A stretch of 64,000 bases of DNA from Ignavibacteriaceae bacterium (GTDB lineage Bacteria > Bacteroidota > Ignavibacteria > Ignavibacteriales > Ignavibacteriaceae). Shown piece by piece: positions 56,251-64,000 of this stretch. Under the pieces are notes generated by a model. That model saw only the letters and a list, made by a program, of their open reading frames with translations, was not told where the DNA came from and made no database searches. The stretch lies in assembly GCA_013360295.1 (NCBI GenBank), contig JABWCL010000020.1:1-64000 (forward strand). Reading direction: 5' to 3'. The first letter of the stretch is position 1. Every line of letters begins with the position of its first letter. The translations under genes and the position numbers were made by a program.

Positions 56251-56937
56251 TTATTTCCGCGCAATCCCAATCATAAAATAGTGATGCGACGAGGAAAAGA
56301 GTTTATTAAATATAGCTCTATCAATTGAACCAAGAAATTGTCTTTGGGATTCAGTCCGCCCCATCCCGCCTAAGAATCCAGCAGTCATAAATTTGAAATC
56401 CGAAAATATCGAAACAAACTCCATCATATCTTCTAACGGGGTATAGCGTACTGATTTGCCGTGAGGAACAAAATTTCTTCTGAGAAATTGGTGAACCGGC
56501 GAACCCTTGATATTTTCGGCGAACATAAATTCGCCTCCTTTTTTAAGGCTTTTGTGTATCTGCTCAACCGCTGTTCTCTGGGCATCTTTATTATCATGGT
56601 GGCCCAGCGATGCCAGGACTGATTTTATGACAACAATATCAAACTTGTTCTCGTAGGGAATGCTCAAAGCATTAACTGATCCGTAGTCGATCCTATCCGA
56701 TACTTTATATGCGTCATGCTTCTTCGAGGCAACATCGACCGGGGAATCAACATCAGTGCAGAATACCTTCCCTCCTTTCTGAGCAAACCAGAGAGAGAGC
56801 CCTCCCCTCTTGCCACCGATTTCCATCGTGTAGGTTTGGCTAAGCTCCTGAGCAGTATTCTTTTCCCAAAACTCTAATGCGAGCGACCAGTTTGTTACAT
56901 CCCATTCTATTATGTCGTTTAGCAGTTCTTTTGTCAT
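56251..56937 (-). CDS. Class I SAM-dependent methyltransferase
   Basis: This 228-residue protein has the Rossmann-type methyltransferase fold. Motif I is MEIGGKRGGLSLWFA, motif II VFCTDVDSP, a later strand is FDIVVIKSVLAS, and LKKGGEFMFAENI is the post-loop. MEIGGxxGGLSL with a C-terminal HHYFMIGIARK is a form common in small methyltransferases near surface-polysaccharide genes, but the substrate is unknown. No signal peptide. It stands alone between lon and the sortase gene, with gaps of about 270 bases on either side. Confidence 0.87.
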   Translation of the reverse strand: MTKELLNDIIEWDVTNWSLALEFWEKNTAQELSQTYTMEIGGKRGGLSLWFAQKGGKVFCTDVDSPVDVASKKHDAYKVSDRIDYGSVNALSIPYENKFDIVVIKSVLASLGHHDNKDAQRTAVEQIHKSLKKGGEFMFAENIKGSPVHQFLRRNFVPHGKSVRYTPLEDMMEFVSIFSDFKFMTAGFLGGMGRTESQRQFLGSIDRAIFNKLFSSSHHYFMIGIARK

Positions 56938-57166
56938 CAGTTAATTTCTTGTCAAAGTTTTCAAAAATCAATTATGAATATAATAAATTAATCCAAAGTA
57001 GAGCGCTGTAGAACTAGCTGAACATCTGAATTTGTGAAGCAAATGATATAGATTTTAAAGTGTGGAAGAACTCTTAAACATTATTAAATACTGATGGTAT
57101 TGTGCTTTGTCCGATATGAAAAGTCTCAGGGTAATGATCATGACTTTTAAAATTACCGGATTTGAT

Positions 57167-57201
57167 AACGAGGGGTGACGCGGGAATCATCACCCCTCGT
57201 T
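57167..57201 (-). terminator. Hairpin after the PorU-like gene
   Basis: A perfect 12-base stem (AACGAGGGGTGA with TCACCCCTCGTT) encloses an 11-base loop, starting 4 bases after the sortase TAG stop. On the minus strand no long T run follows, so it may stop transcription weakly or only protect the 3' end. Confidence 0.65.
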
Positions 57202-57205
57202 CAAT

Positions 57206-60200
57206 CTACCTTACCCTCACGATCTTATCTATCTTTGTCTTCGTGACATCACCGAATTTGGTTACGAGTTTATATAGGTATACACCGTTTGCAATCTCAT
57301 TCCCATCCTGGTCACGGCCATCCCACCTTATCCGGTTAAAATTGAGTGAAAGCTGGCTTCTTTCGGGTTTAATTTCCCTGATGAGCCTGCCGGCAATCGT
57401 ATATACCCTGATGGTCATTTCATCCGGCATGTTAGAACCTCTCAATTCAAAGGTGAAGTAAGTATCATCCTTAAAAGGATTAGGATAATTATAGATGTTT
57501 GCAATATCATCCTTATCAAATACAAAGAAAGTATTCCTGAAAAATGTCGTATCAAAAAAGTTGCCGGAAGCGTCTTTAGCTAGGATATCGAGAGTATGAC
57601 GCCCCATTGTCAGTACAGGCTTCCAAGTGATTATCATTTCAGTATTTGGGTACTGAACGGTTGTGACGTTAATGTCCGGCCTCGAAAATGATAACGGCAC
57701 ATTATCATAAAGAATAGTAAAATAAGATGTATCCAGCGGAAGCGGGCTGTCATCTTTAAGAGATATTTTTATTTCCGGTGTTTTAGAGACGATATCGCCG
57801 TTTATTATCTCCTTATCATCAAAGGTTATTCTGAACAGTGGATTTATACTATCCCTTGCAACAAAAAATTCCCTGGACAAAATGTTGTTAAATGTAAATC
57901 TTTCTGGATTAGGATAACGGACGATCGCCTTAACAGTGTGATTAAAAATATAGGGTGCCGTATTTAATTCAAATGTATTAACCGCGAAAGAATCGGCTTT
58001 CACATCCAGCGTTTGAGCGTGAAAAACCGAATCACCACCGTCAATAAAAAACTCAATCCTCGCGCTGTCGGCATCGGATGACTGCATATTCCGCACCGTG
58101 TACGTCATCGTAATCGGTAATCCCTGGAGTAAAGAATCCGGAGCGAAAGAAAGATCGTTCAGAGTCATCACCAACTCAGGATAGTTGGTATATTCAACCG
58201 ACAATCCGCGGAGTTCGATCGGGTTCACTGAATTGAAAGAGGAATCGATTAACTGAAGGCTAAACTTAACCTGCGGATAAACTGAATTATCAATACCGGT
58301 CATATCGAAAGAATCCGGGAGATTCACATAAAGGGTATCCCATATCCGTGCATTTTTGTTATAACCGAACATCAGCATACTCGCGATATTCTGAGATGTT
58401 TTATTTCCGATTGAAAACTTTGATGTCTTCCATCTTTGGGCCGGCCCGATCGCGGGTGTACTCACTACGCCTTTTGCGTCAATATACCTTGCCGGGAATT
58501 TCGTCACAACGCGCCTTTGAAAAATTCCTGGCCGATAGATAGCGCCATATACATAGTCGTTCTTCGTATCAATTGCCCATCCGTAATACCTGATAAGATT
58601 ATTCGGATTTTCATTATAACCCGGAATCCATTCCTGCTCGAAGAATCCGTCACTTATACGAATCCTGCGCATAAATCCGCTATACAGGTTTTCATAAGGA
58701 TAGAAGAATCCGTCGGCTACAAAGAAATAGGTAAATGGATTATAACTGCTGATCAGCGGGTAATAATGAGAAGCGACTCTCCTCATGCCATCAAGCGGAT
58801 CATAAACATTAAGAGTATACCGGTAAGTTCCGGGACTGTTAACGCTGTCTTTGAATGCAAGACAGTAAATAAAATTGCTATCAGAAGATATTGTAAAATT
58901 ACCTGTTTTAACTTTGCCAGATTCGGAATCAATCAATCCCAGCGGAACATCAACTATTTCCTTAGCCCCCGTTTCTACATCAACTTTGAGAATTTTGTAG
59001 GGGTCTACTGTTGGAACATAGATATGTCCTGTTCTGAAATATGCAAACGTATTCCCTACCCTCTCCTGAAAGTTTGGAACTTCACCGTAAAATTGTCCCG
59101 CGACCGTTCCCTCTTCACCGGTACCAACTTTATAAATCTTTGTCCTCCCGAGTGAATCACCGTAATAGTAAATCATCCAGTAAAACATATTACCGATGTA
59201 AAGATATTTCCCATCAGTAGTCATAATACTCATACCGAAGTTTGAGAAAAGAACTGAGTCCAGTTGAGTATCAGAAATCATTCTTTCCCTGCCAGGTTTG
59301 GGAGGCAATAGGCTTGTGTTAAGAGCCAGGGTCTGCCTTTCCTGAAGAAAATTTAGGTTTTCAGTATTGAACATTTGAAGTTGATTACCTGAAATAAAGT
59401 AACCTGAATTACGGTCGGTACCAAGAGTAAAGGTTTTTGTAGGCGTCCATTTACCAAAATTCTGGCCGTCGTAAATTCTTGATCTCCAGAAATAAACACC
59501 CGCTGATAATCCGGTAGGAGTATATTTTATTACACCGTCGGTACTAACAAGCGCTGGTGTTTTAACAACTGGCTGATTAAACGAAATACTTGTATCTATT
59601 TCAATATAGTATTCCAGAGTTTTATTTGTATAAAGACCTATATCAGCAATAAAAAATTCAGGAGATGAGGCCGCGAATTTCTCACCGTCCAGCGGTTTTA
59701 TTATACTCGGTTCCGAAATATTAAAAACAGCAAGCGAGTAAGTAGCGCTGTTATCACTATAGTCAATCTCGGGAATAGAATCGACCAGATTTATTTCCGC
59801 TTTAAGTTCAGTCAAACCGCCCGCTACAGGCTTCCAGTTGATAACAAGAGAATCGCGGTTCGGAAATACCTTTATCCTCCTCGTTTCCAGAATGGCACTT
59901 GTGTCGGGTGTGGAGAAACTTAACCTTACGGAGACGGAATCATTAACCTGTATTCCAAAATTCGAGAACCTGATCGTAACATCAACGGAGTCACCGATTA
60001 CGGGATTTGTCTGGGATACGGTTATGTCGGCGTTTTTAATCACAAAATCGGGTTTATCCGGCAATGCCAGTTTGAAAAGCGGATCACCCAGGAAGGTGAG
60101 TAAAGCTATCTGGTTACCGTAATACCCGATTGGCGGAGTCTGCAATTTTGATTTTAAAACTGCTCTTCCAGAAATATAATCTTTCTTGATAAATGTAAAA

Positions 60201-62968
60201 TCAAAAATCAATTGGTTTATGTATTTCCCAATCTCCCAGTGAGTCAATCCGGAACTGCCAAAGAATCCAATACTTCCTTTTCCAGGAACCTTTATAAACT
60301 GCTCGCCAAATACATCCTGGTTATCAAAATGGGCAGTATAGCAGGTAACACTTAAAACAAGAGGGAGCCTTGACTCGTTCTGAAGAACGTATATATCCTC
60401 ATTAAGAAAAGTCAGATCCCATTGATAACCTCCGCCGTGTCCGTAATAATTCACAACTGAGGCACCGGTATTTATAGCCTCCCTGATTTCCTGGGTGCTT
60501 CCCCTGTACTGAAAATGTTCTGGCCTGTTAGGGTACCTGAAAATCATTTTCGGATCATAACCCTGTGGAATTACAAATCCGTTTGCAAGGCTGATGGATG
60601 CATCATTAAATCCAAACCGGATCTCATCATCATTGTTCAAGCCTGAAGCAAGCATTAAGACTGTTTCTCTCCATTTTTTTCCGGCATCAGCAGGGTAATT
60701 CTCCAGTTTATCCATGAGGATGTTCCCCTCTTCTACTGTTTCAATGGACAATCTCGCAATGGTCATTTCCGGCCAGACATCATCTCCCGCGACGCATACC
60801 AACGCGTTATCACTCGCAGCTTCCCCATATGTATATGAGTGATGCGACAATGAGGGAATATAATTTTTCCGGCTGGCAGGCTTTAATCCTCTGTAATCAT
60901 AACTCATATCCCCGATCAGAGCTACATAGGCTGGTGCGGGAGCCTGATAGTTTTCAAAAGAATATTTCAGATAGTCTCTTATAGCAGCTGGCTCTAATAG
61001 TCCGTCGGAAAATTCATCATAGATATCCTGAATATCAACAATTTTTATTCTGGGGTTTGTAATAGTATTATCAGTCCAGTTATTCAGCCTGAAATTCTTA
61101 TATCGATCGGCAACCGAAGTAAACTTTGAGTGAATTATGACCAGGAGGTCGGCTCCGGGTTGGTTATTCCGAAGATTTGAACTTATATCCGCCCGTATCG
61201 AATCCACCTGCATATAAAAATTGGAACCGGCACAATAATATTGGGTGGGAGCCAAAGCAGTATCGGCAAAAATAAATGTTTTATCCTCGTCATTCAGGAA
61301 ATGAACTGAATCTATTATCTCTAATCTGCCGGGTATATAAATATTCACTTTAGGATCATTCCACTGCCAGATTCTGTAAAAATTAACACCGACAGTTGAC
61401 GAAGAGTTATTAAAATTATAATTATCTCCAAATACTCTGTTCTGGCTGAAATAAGTGAATTCAAACCAGTTGACCCTTATTTCATCACTGCTGTCCGGAT
61501 GACATACTCTCCCATCCACTTCGACCGTGAGATAGTTACCGCTGGGATACAAAGGGAAACTGTCTACAGATATATAAAAATTTCTCTCAAATATATACTC
61601 TTGCTGGCCCGACCACCATGCTTCTCCAAGTAATTTATCATTAAAAAGAATCCTGGCGTGATGCCCGTAGGTACAGCTTGTAACGGTCATACCGTGCATG
61701 CTTACGCGCATAGTTACGTTCGGGAATGACATCGAGAAATTTTGAAATGGCTGAAACTGTCCTCTGAAAGCATAAGTCGCATTCCCCCTGTTGCCTGTTG
61801 CCTTATCCCAGTACCAATGGTCTCTATTGGCATCATCGGCGTATCCTAACCGCTCATACAGAGAATCCTTCTCGTAAAAGTCTGTTTTCAGGTAACCGAA
61901 TAAGTTATATGATGGTACGCCGGAAGGAATCCCGTGTTTCCTTTTATACCGGGGTGAGGTACCGTCGCCATCGAAAGTAATCCACATTACGTTAGTGGTA
62001 TTATAAATGTTCTGCCTTGTATATTCGGAAGGAGGAAGTTTATAAGCAACAAATTGAATATAATCGCCTGAATTGAAAATAGTATCAGTCCCTGTGTTAA
62101 CATCAAGCGGAACTGATGCCCCATTAACTACAACCTCAATTTTTGACGGATCTATCCCGGATCCTATTGACGCTCCTGCAGCAATCATTTCTGCATAAGT
62201 TACGCGATAGACCCCTTCTTTATTATAAAACATTTTAAAGTACCTTTTGCTGGGATCAAACCAGGAATTCAATGAAGGTGTATTCCTGGTATTCGTCACT
62301 TTCCCGATCCATTTTGAGGCCTGATTGGGATTAATAACTGAAGTCTGTAATATTTCTTCTGTCAAGGGGTCTGACACAGGTATAACCCCCGTTGCTGCCA
62401 ATGGGTCACCATTATAATCAATTCTAACCCTGACCTTAGAATATGATACTAACTCGCGAAGAACCGGATTGTACTGAACAGGCGAGACAAAAACCGGAAG
62501 AATCCTGGCAAATCTCATTCTGCCTTCAGCTCCCAGTTCTGCTGGCACTGCCGGGAATAGTTTGTTACTTCCGTAAATATTCCTGTCAAACTTTTCCTTA
62601 TCATATTTCTCAAAGTATCCTTCGTTATCCGGATAAGGAGGGATCATAATATTCGCAAATTTTTTGGTGCCGGAATACGAATATGAAAGAGTCGGAACTG
62701 CGTTCTGGGGAATAGCTACACTGTGAAACACCTGAGGCAGCCACGGTTCCCCGGGATTGCGAAACGAAAACATATCGGATTTGATAAAACTGAATTTTGC
62801 CCCATCTATTAAAGTATCCTTTAATTTGAAGGATTCGGAAAAATTAAATTCGATCTCAATAAAGCGATCATTCGATTCAATTATTCTGTAATTCTGTGAT
62901 CTGGCGGGAGAAAAAAACAACAATGTAATAACAAGAAACAGGGATATTTTGCTCGTCATTCGTTCCAT
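57206..62968 (-). CDS. porU: T9SS C25-family sortase, PorU-like, unusually long
   Basis: This 1920-residue protein has a signal peptide (about residues 1-24) and a long N-terminal region (25-600). A gingipain-like C25 domain (about 605-970) holds the catalytic His844 in NYYGHGGGYQW and Cys876 in LSVTCYTAHF. A CARDB-like domain (about 970-1080), a fibronectin-like module, a propeller-like region (about 1200-1480), a sandwich, a second CARDB-like region (about 1590-1690) and a FlgD-Ig/sorting-type C-terminus (YNYPNPFKDDTYF to KIDKIVRVR) follow. PorU cuts sorting domains from T9SS cargo and joins cargo to LPS. Known PorU proteins such as that of Porphyromonas are nearer 1160 residues. It could instead be a separate secreted C25 peptidase. 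Confidence 0.8.
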   Translation of the reverse strand: MERMTSKISLFLVITLLFFSPARSQNYRIIESNDRFIEIEFNFSESFKLKDTLIDGAKFSFIKSDMFSFRNPGEPWLPQVFHSVAIPQNAVPTLSYSYSGTKKFANIMIPPYPDNEGYFEKYDKEKFDRNIYGSNKLFPAVPAELGAEGRMRFARILPVFVSPVQYNPVLRELVSYSKVRVRIDYNGDPLAATGVIPVSDPLTEEILQTSVINPNQASKWIGKVTNTRNTPSLNSWFDPSKRYFKMFYNKEGVYRVTYAEMIAAGASIGSGIDPSKIEVVVNGASVPLDVNTGTDTIFNSGDYIQFVAYKLPPSEYTRQNIYNTTNVMWITFDGDGTSPRYKRKHGIPSGVPSYNLFGYLKTDFYEKDSLYERLGYADDANRDHWYWDKATGNRGNATYAFRGQFQPFQNFSMSFPNVTMRVSMHGMTVTSCTYGHHARILFNDKLLGEAWWSGQQEYIFERNFYISVDSFPLYPSGNYLTVEVDGRVCHPDSSDEIRVNWFEFTYFSQNRVFGDNYNFNNSSSTVGVNFYRIWQWNDPKVNIYIPGRLEIIDSVHFLNDEDKTFIFADTALAPTQYYCAGSNFYMQVDSIRADISSNLRNNQPGADLLVIIHSKFTSVADRYKNFRLNNWTDNTITNPRIKIVDIQDIYDEFSDGLLEPAAIRDYLKYSFENYQAPAPAYVALIGDMSYDYRGLKPASRKNYIPSLSHHSYTYGEAASDNALVCVAGDDVWPEMTIARLSIETVEEGNILMDKLENYPADAGKKWRETVLMLASGLNNDDEIRFGFNDASISLANGFVIPQGYDPKMIFRYPNRPEHFQYRGSTQEIREAINTGASVVNYYGHGGGYQWDLTFLNEDIYVLQNESRLPLVLSVTCYTAHFDNQDVFGEQFIKVPGKGSIGFFGSSGLTHWEIGKYINQLIFDFTFIKKDYISGRAVLKSKLQTPPIGYYGNQIALLTFLGDPLFKLALPDKPDFVIKNADITVSQTNPVIGDSVDVTIRFSNFGIQVNDSVSVRLSFSTPDTSAILETRRIKVFPNRDSLVINWKPVAGGLTELKAEINLVDSIPEIDYSDNSATYSLAVFNISEPSIIKPLDGEKFAASSPEFFIADIGLYTNKTLEYYIEIDTSISFNQPVVKTPALVSTDGVIKYTPTGLSAGVYFWRSRIYDGQNFGKWTPTKTFTLGTDRNSGYFISGNQLQMFNTENLNFLQERQTLALNTSLLPPKPGRERMISDTQLDSVLFSNFGMSIMTTDGKYLYIGNMFYWMIYYYGDSLGRTKIYKVGTGEEGTVAGQFYGEVPNFQERVGNTFAYFRTGHIYVPTVDPYKILKVDVETGAKEIVDVPLGLIDSESGKVKTGNFTISSDSNFIYCLAFKDSVNSPGTYRYTLNVYDPLDGMRRVASHYYPLISSYNPFTYFFVADGFFYPYENLYSGFMRRIRISDGFFEQEWIPGYNENPNNLIRYYGWAIDTKNDYVYGAIYRPGIFQRRVVTKFPARYIDAKGVVSTPAIGPAQRWKTSKFSIGNKTSQNIASMLMFGYNKNARIWDTLYVNLPDSFDMTGIDNSVYPQVKFSLQLIDSSFNSVNPIELRGLSVEYTNYPELVMTLNDLSFAPDSLLQGLPITMTYTVRNMQSSDADSARIEFFIDGGDSVFHAQTLDVKADSFAVNTFELNTAPYIFNHTVKAIVRYPNPERFTFNNILSREFFVARDSINPLFRITFDDKEIINGDIVSKTPEIKISLKDDSPLPLDTSYFTILYDNVPLSFSRPDINVTTVQYPNTEMIITWKPVLTMGRHTLDILAKDASGNFFDTTFFRNTFFVFDKDDIANIYNYPNPFKDDTYFTFELRGSNMPDEMTIRVYTIAGRLIREIKPERSQLSLNFNRIRWDGRDQDGNEIANGVYLYKLVTKFGDVTKTKIDKIVRVR

Positions 62969-63057
62969 CTAATATTTTAATAAAAAATAAGTTATTAAAC
63001 GCAGTCCGCGCCTGCAAGTGCAAAAAAATTACAATACGGATAAATAGTAAAACTATC

Positions 63058-64000
63058 TTATAAAAATCCGTAGGATAGTGAAACAAAGAGTATCCTGCTG
63101 AATCGCCGTGTGGCGGAGGATGACGCGGAAAATTGTATGTAGGAGGAGAGAGTCAAATTATAGGATAAGTAATAGCTTCCCTTGAGAAAAAAAGTCCTGG
63201 TTATTTCCAATTCACCGTCCAGAAGCGGAGTGCTTGCCGGTGTAAAATAATCGTAACTGAACCTTATATCACCACCGACGTTGCGAATTAAAGTGCCTGA
63301 CGAATCGACAACATTTGCACCGTGTTTCACTAACCTGAAACCGGTTTCAGCCAGTAGTCTTGGGAAAATAAATCCCTTCAGACCGATAGTATAGGAAACA
63401 GAATTAGGTTCTAATGAAGCTCCCAGTTTATAGCCATTATTTGTATAAGCGGTAGTCTCATTGAAACCGGGGTGACTGAGCGTGTAAGGGCGGATAAGTG
63501 TGTATTCAGCGAAAAAATCAAAACCTGCGGGGAGGAGGGGATTGCTTATTAAAAGATTTACCTGAACAGCGCTTCTGTTTGATTTGGTATCAAATCCCTC
63601 GCTGAAATAATTCCCGAAATGAATATCATCGAGCATTAGAGTTGAACTGACTTCCAGCCCATTAACCGGAACACTGCTTATGTCGAAGGTTAAAAATGAG
63701 TTATCAATATCATTCAATGATCTTTGCGCGGATTCCCAGAATAAAAATGGATTCAGGTAGGCGGCTTCAAATGGCCTTCCGCCATAAATCACGGACTGGG
63801 CAACTCCTATCCCAAAGAGTCTTGAGGGCGAGTATCCCAGCCGGCTGACTGCAACATGCTTCGGTAATTTCAGTTTAAGTTTATTTATTGAATCCGGATA
63901 GGTTTCAGTTATTCCCACGACAAGCCAGCCGTGTAAAAACGTATAACGGAGATTTTTGTAGCCGATATTAAAATTGAAATAATCAAATATTTGCCCCTCG
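63058..64000 (-). CDS. Outer-membrane beta-barrel, Wzi capsule assembly-like (partial, 5' end outside window)
   Basis: The frame is open to the right edge. The first ordinary start inside is GTG at 63918, but coding clearly continues upstream (GYKNLRYTFLHGWLVVGITE). About 314 residues of the C-terminal part are visible. YTFLHGWLV, SRLFGIGVAQSVIYGG, FEAAYLNPFLFWES and SFLTFDISSVPVNG resemble the Wzi family of outer-membrane barrels, which hold capsule at the surface. The chain ends in an aromatic-rich strand (ILFVSLSYGFL). It lies upstream of the sortase gene on the same strand, with a gap of 89 bases. Confidence 0.7.
   Translation of the reverse strand, partial: EGQIFDYFNFNIGYKNLRYTFLHGWLVVGITETYPDSINKLKLKLPKHVAVSRLGYSPSRLFGIGVAQSVIYGGRPFEAAYLNPFLFWESAQRSLNDIDNSFLTFDISSVPVNGLEVSSTLMLDDIHFGNYFSEGFDTKSNRSAVQVNLLISNPLLPAGFDFFAEYTLIRPYTLSHPGFNETTAYTNNGYKLGASLEPNSVSYTIGLKGFIFPRLLAETGFRLVKHGANVVDSSGTLIRNVGGDIRFSYDYFTPASTPLLDGELEITRTFFLKGSYYLSYNLTLSSYIQFSASSSATRRFSRILFVSLSYGFL

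Noticed and set aside
58436-59155. A 239-codon plus-strand frame opposite the propeller-like part of the sortase gene.
   Set aside because: No recognisable motif; the opposite strand is continuous with clear protein domains.

Overview
The window looks like chromosome of a Gram-negative member of the Bacteroidota/Chlorobiota (FCB) group, most likely Ignavibacteria or a close relative. The evidence is: the type IX secretion (T9SS) translocon protein SprA, a PorU-like C25 sortase, a PorV/PorQ-family barrel, three secreted proteins with C-terminal T9SS sorting domains (two with the NYPNPFNP start common in Ignavibacteria-like genomes), a DUF5009 acyltransferase, an IspH of the Bacteroidota sequence type, a bacillithiol deacetylase, and promoter-like TAnnTTTG elements. 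Coding density is very high. I saw no rRNA, tRNA, CRISPR array, insertion sequence or prophage gene, and no gene-free stretch over 300 bases.

Layout. 1-8876 (minus): a tightly packed run purM > PD40 propeller > lipoprotein > TonB receptor > TatD/radical-SAM fusion > PBP4 (dacB) > histone-deacetylase-like enzyme > MenH-like hydrolase (cut by the left edge). 9019-12345 (plus): heat-shock operon hrcA-grpE-dnaJ plus a helix-hairpin-helix protein, then a PorV/PorQ-like barrel. 13362-17104 (minus): TPR protein, glycyl-tRNA synthetase and an ATP-grasp ligase. The ligase is divergent from a plus-strand pair, a C39-like cysteine peptidase and an isochorismatase-type hydrolase. 18647-23081 (minus): UbiA prenyltransferase, rnhB, yraN, and an Mla-type lipid transporter (permease, ATPase, MCE protein). 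23124-24413 (plus): a glycosyltransferase. 24419-31330 (minus): the giant sprA. 31528-39363 (minus): phosphatase, CoA-transferase, alanine dehydrogenase, acyl-CoA synthetase, Cys/Met-metabolism PLP enzyme and a second PBP4. 39454-46228: DUF5009 protein, bshB1, three T9SS cargo genes and a small membrane protein. 46237-55966 (minus): mtaB, rpsA, ispH, cmk, dnaX, a free-methionine-sulfoxide reductase and lon. 56251-64000 (minus): methyltransferase, a 1920-residue PorU-like sortase and a Wzi-like outer-membrane barrel cut by the right edge.

How it fits together. Much of the window builds and serves the envelope. SprA (translocon), the PorU-like sortase and the PorV/PorQ-like barrel belong to T9SS, and the 41.8-45.5 kb genes are clear substrates. 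Mla, the PBP4 pair, the TonB receptor and the Wzi-like barrel act on outer membrane and wall. The housekeeping genes (cmk-ispH-rpsA, dnaX, lon, glyQS, purM, hrcA-grpE-dnaJ) are ordinary. The 32-38 kb block suggests amino-acid and CoA-thioester catabolism.

Points most worth a second look: the divergent ATP-grasp/C39/isochorismatase module; a 29-codon hydrophobic reading frame translationally interlocked with rpsA; apparent non-canonical (ATT/ATA) starts for sprA and the UbiA gene; the tandem CVCH-containing T9SS substrates; the oversized sortase with an embedded propeller-like insert; and an unexplained, coding-like block between the methyltransferase and lon.
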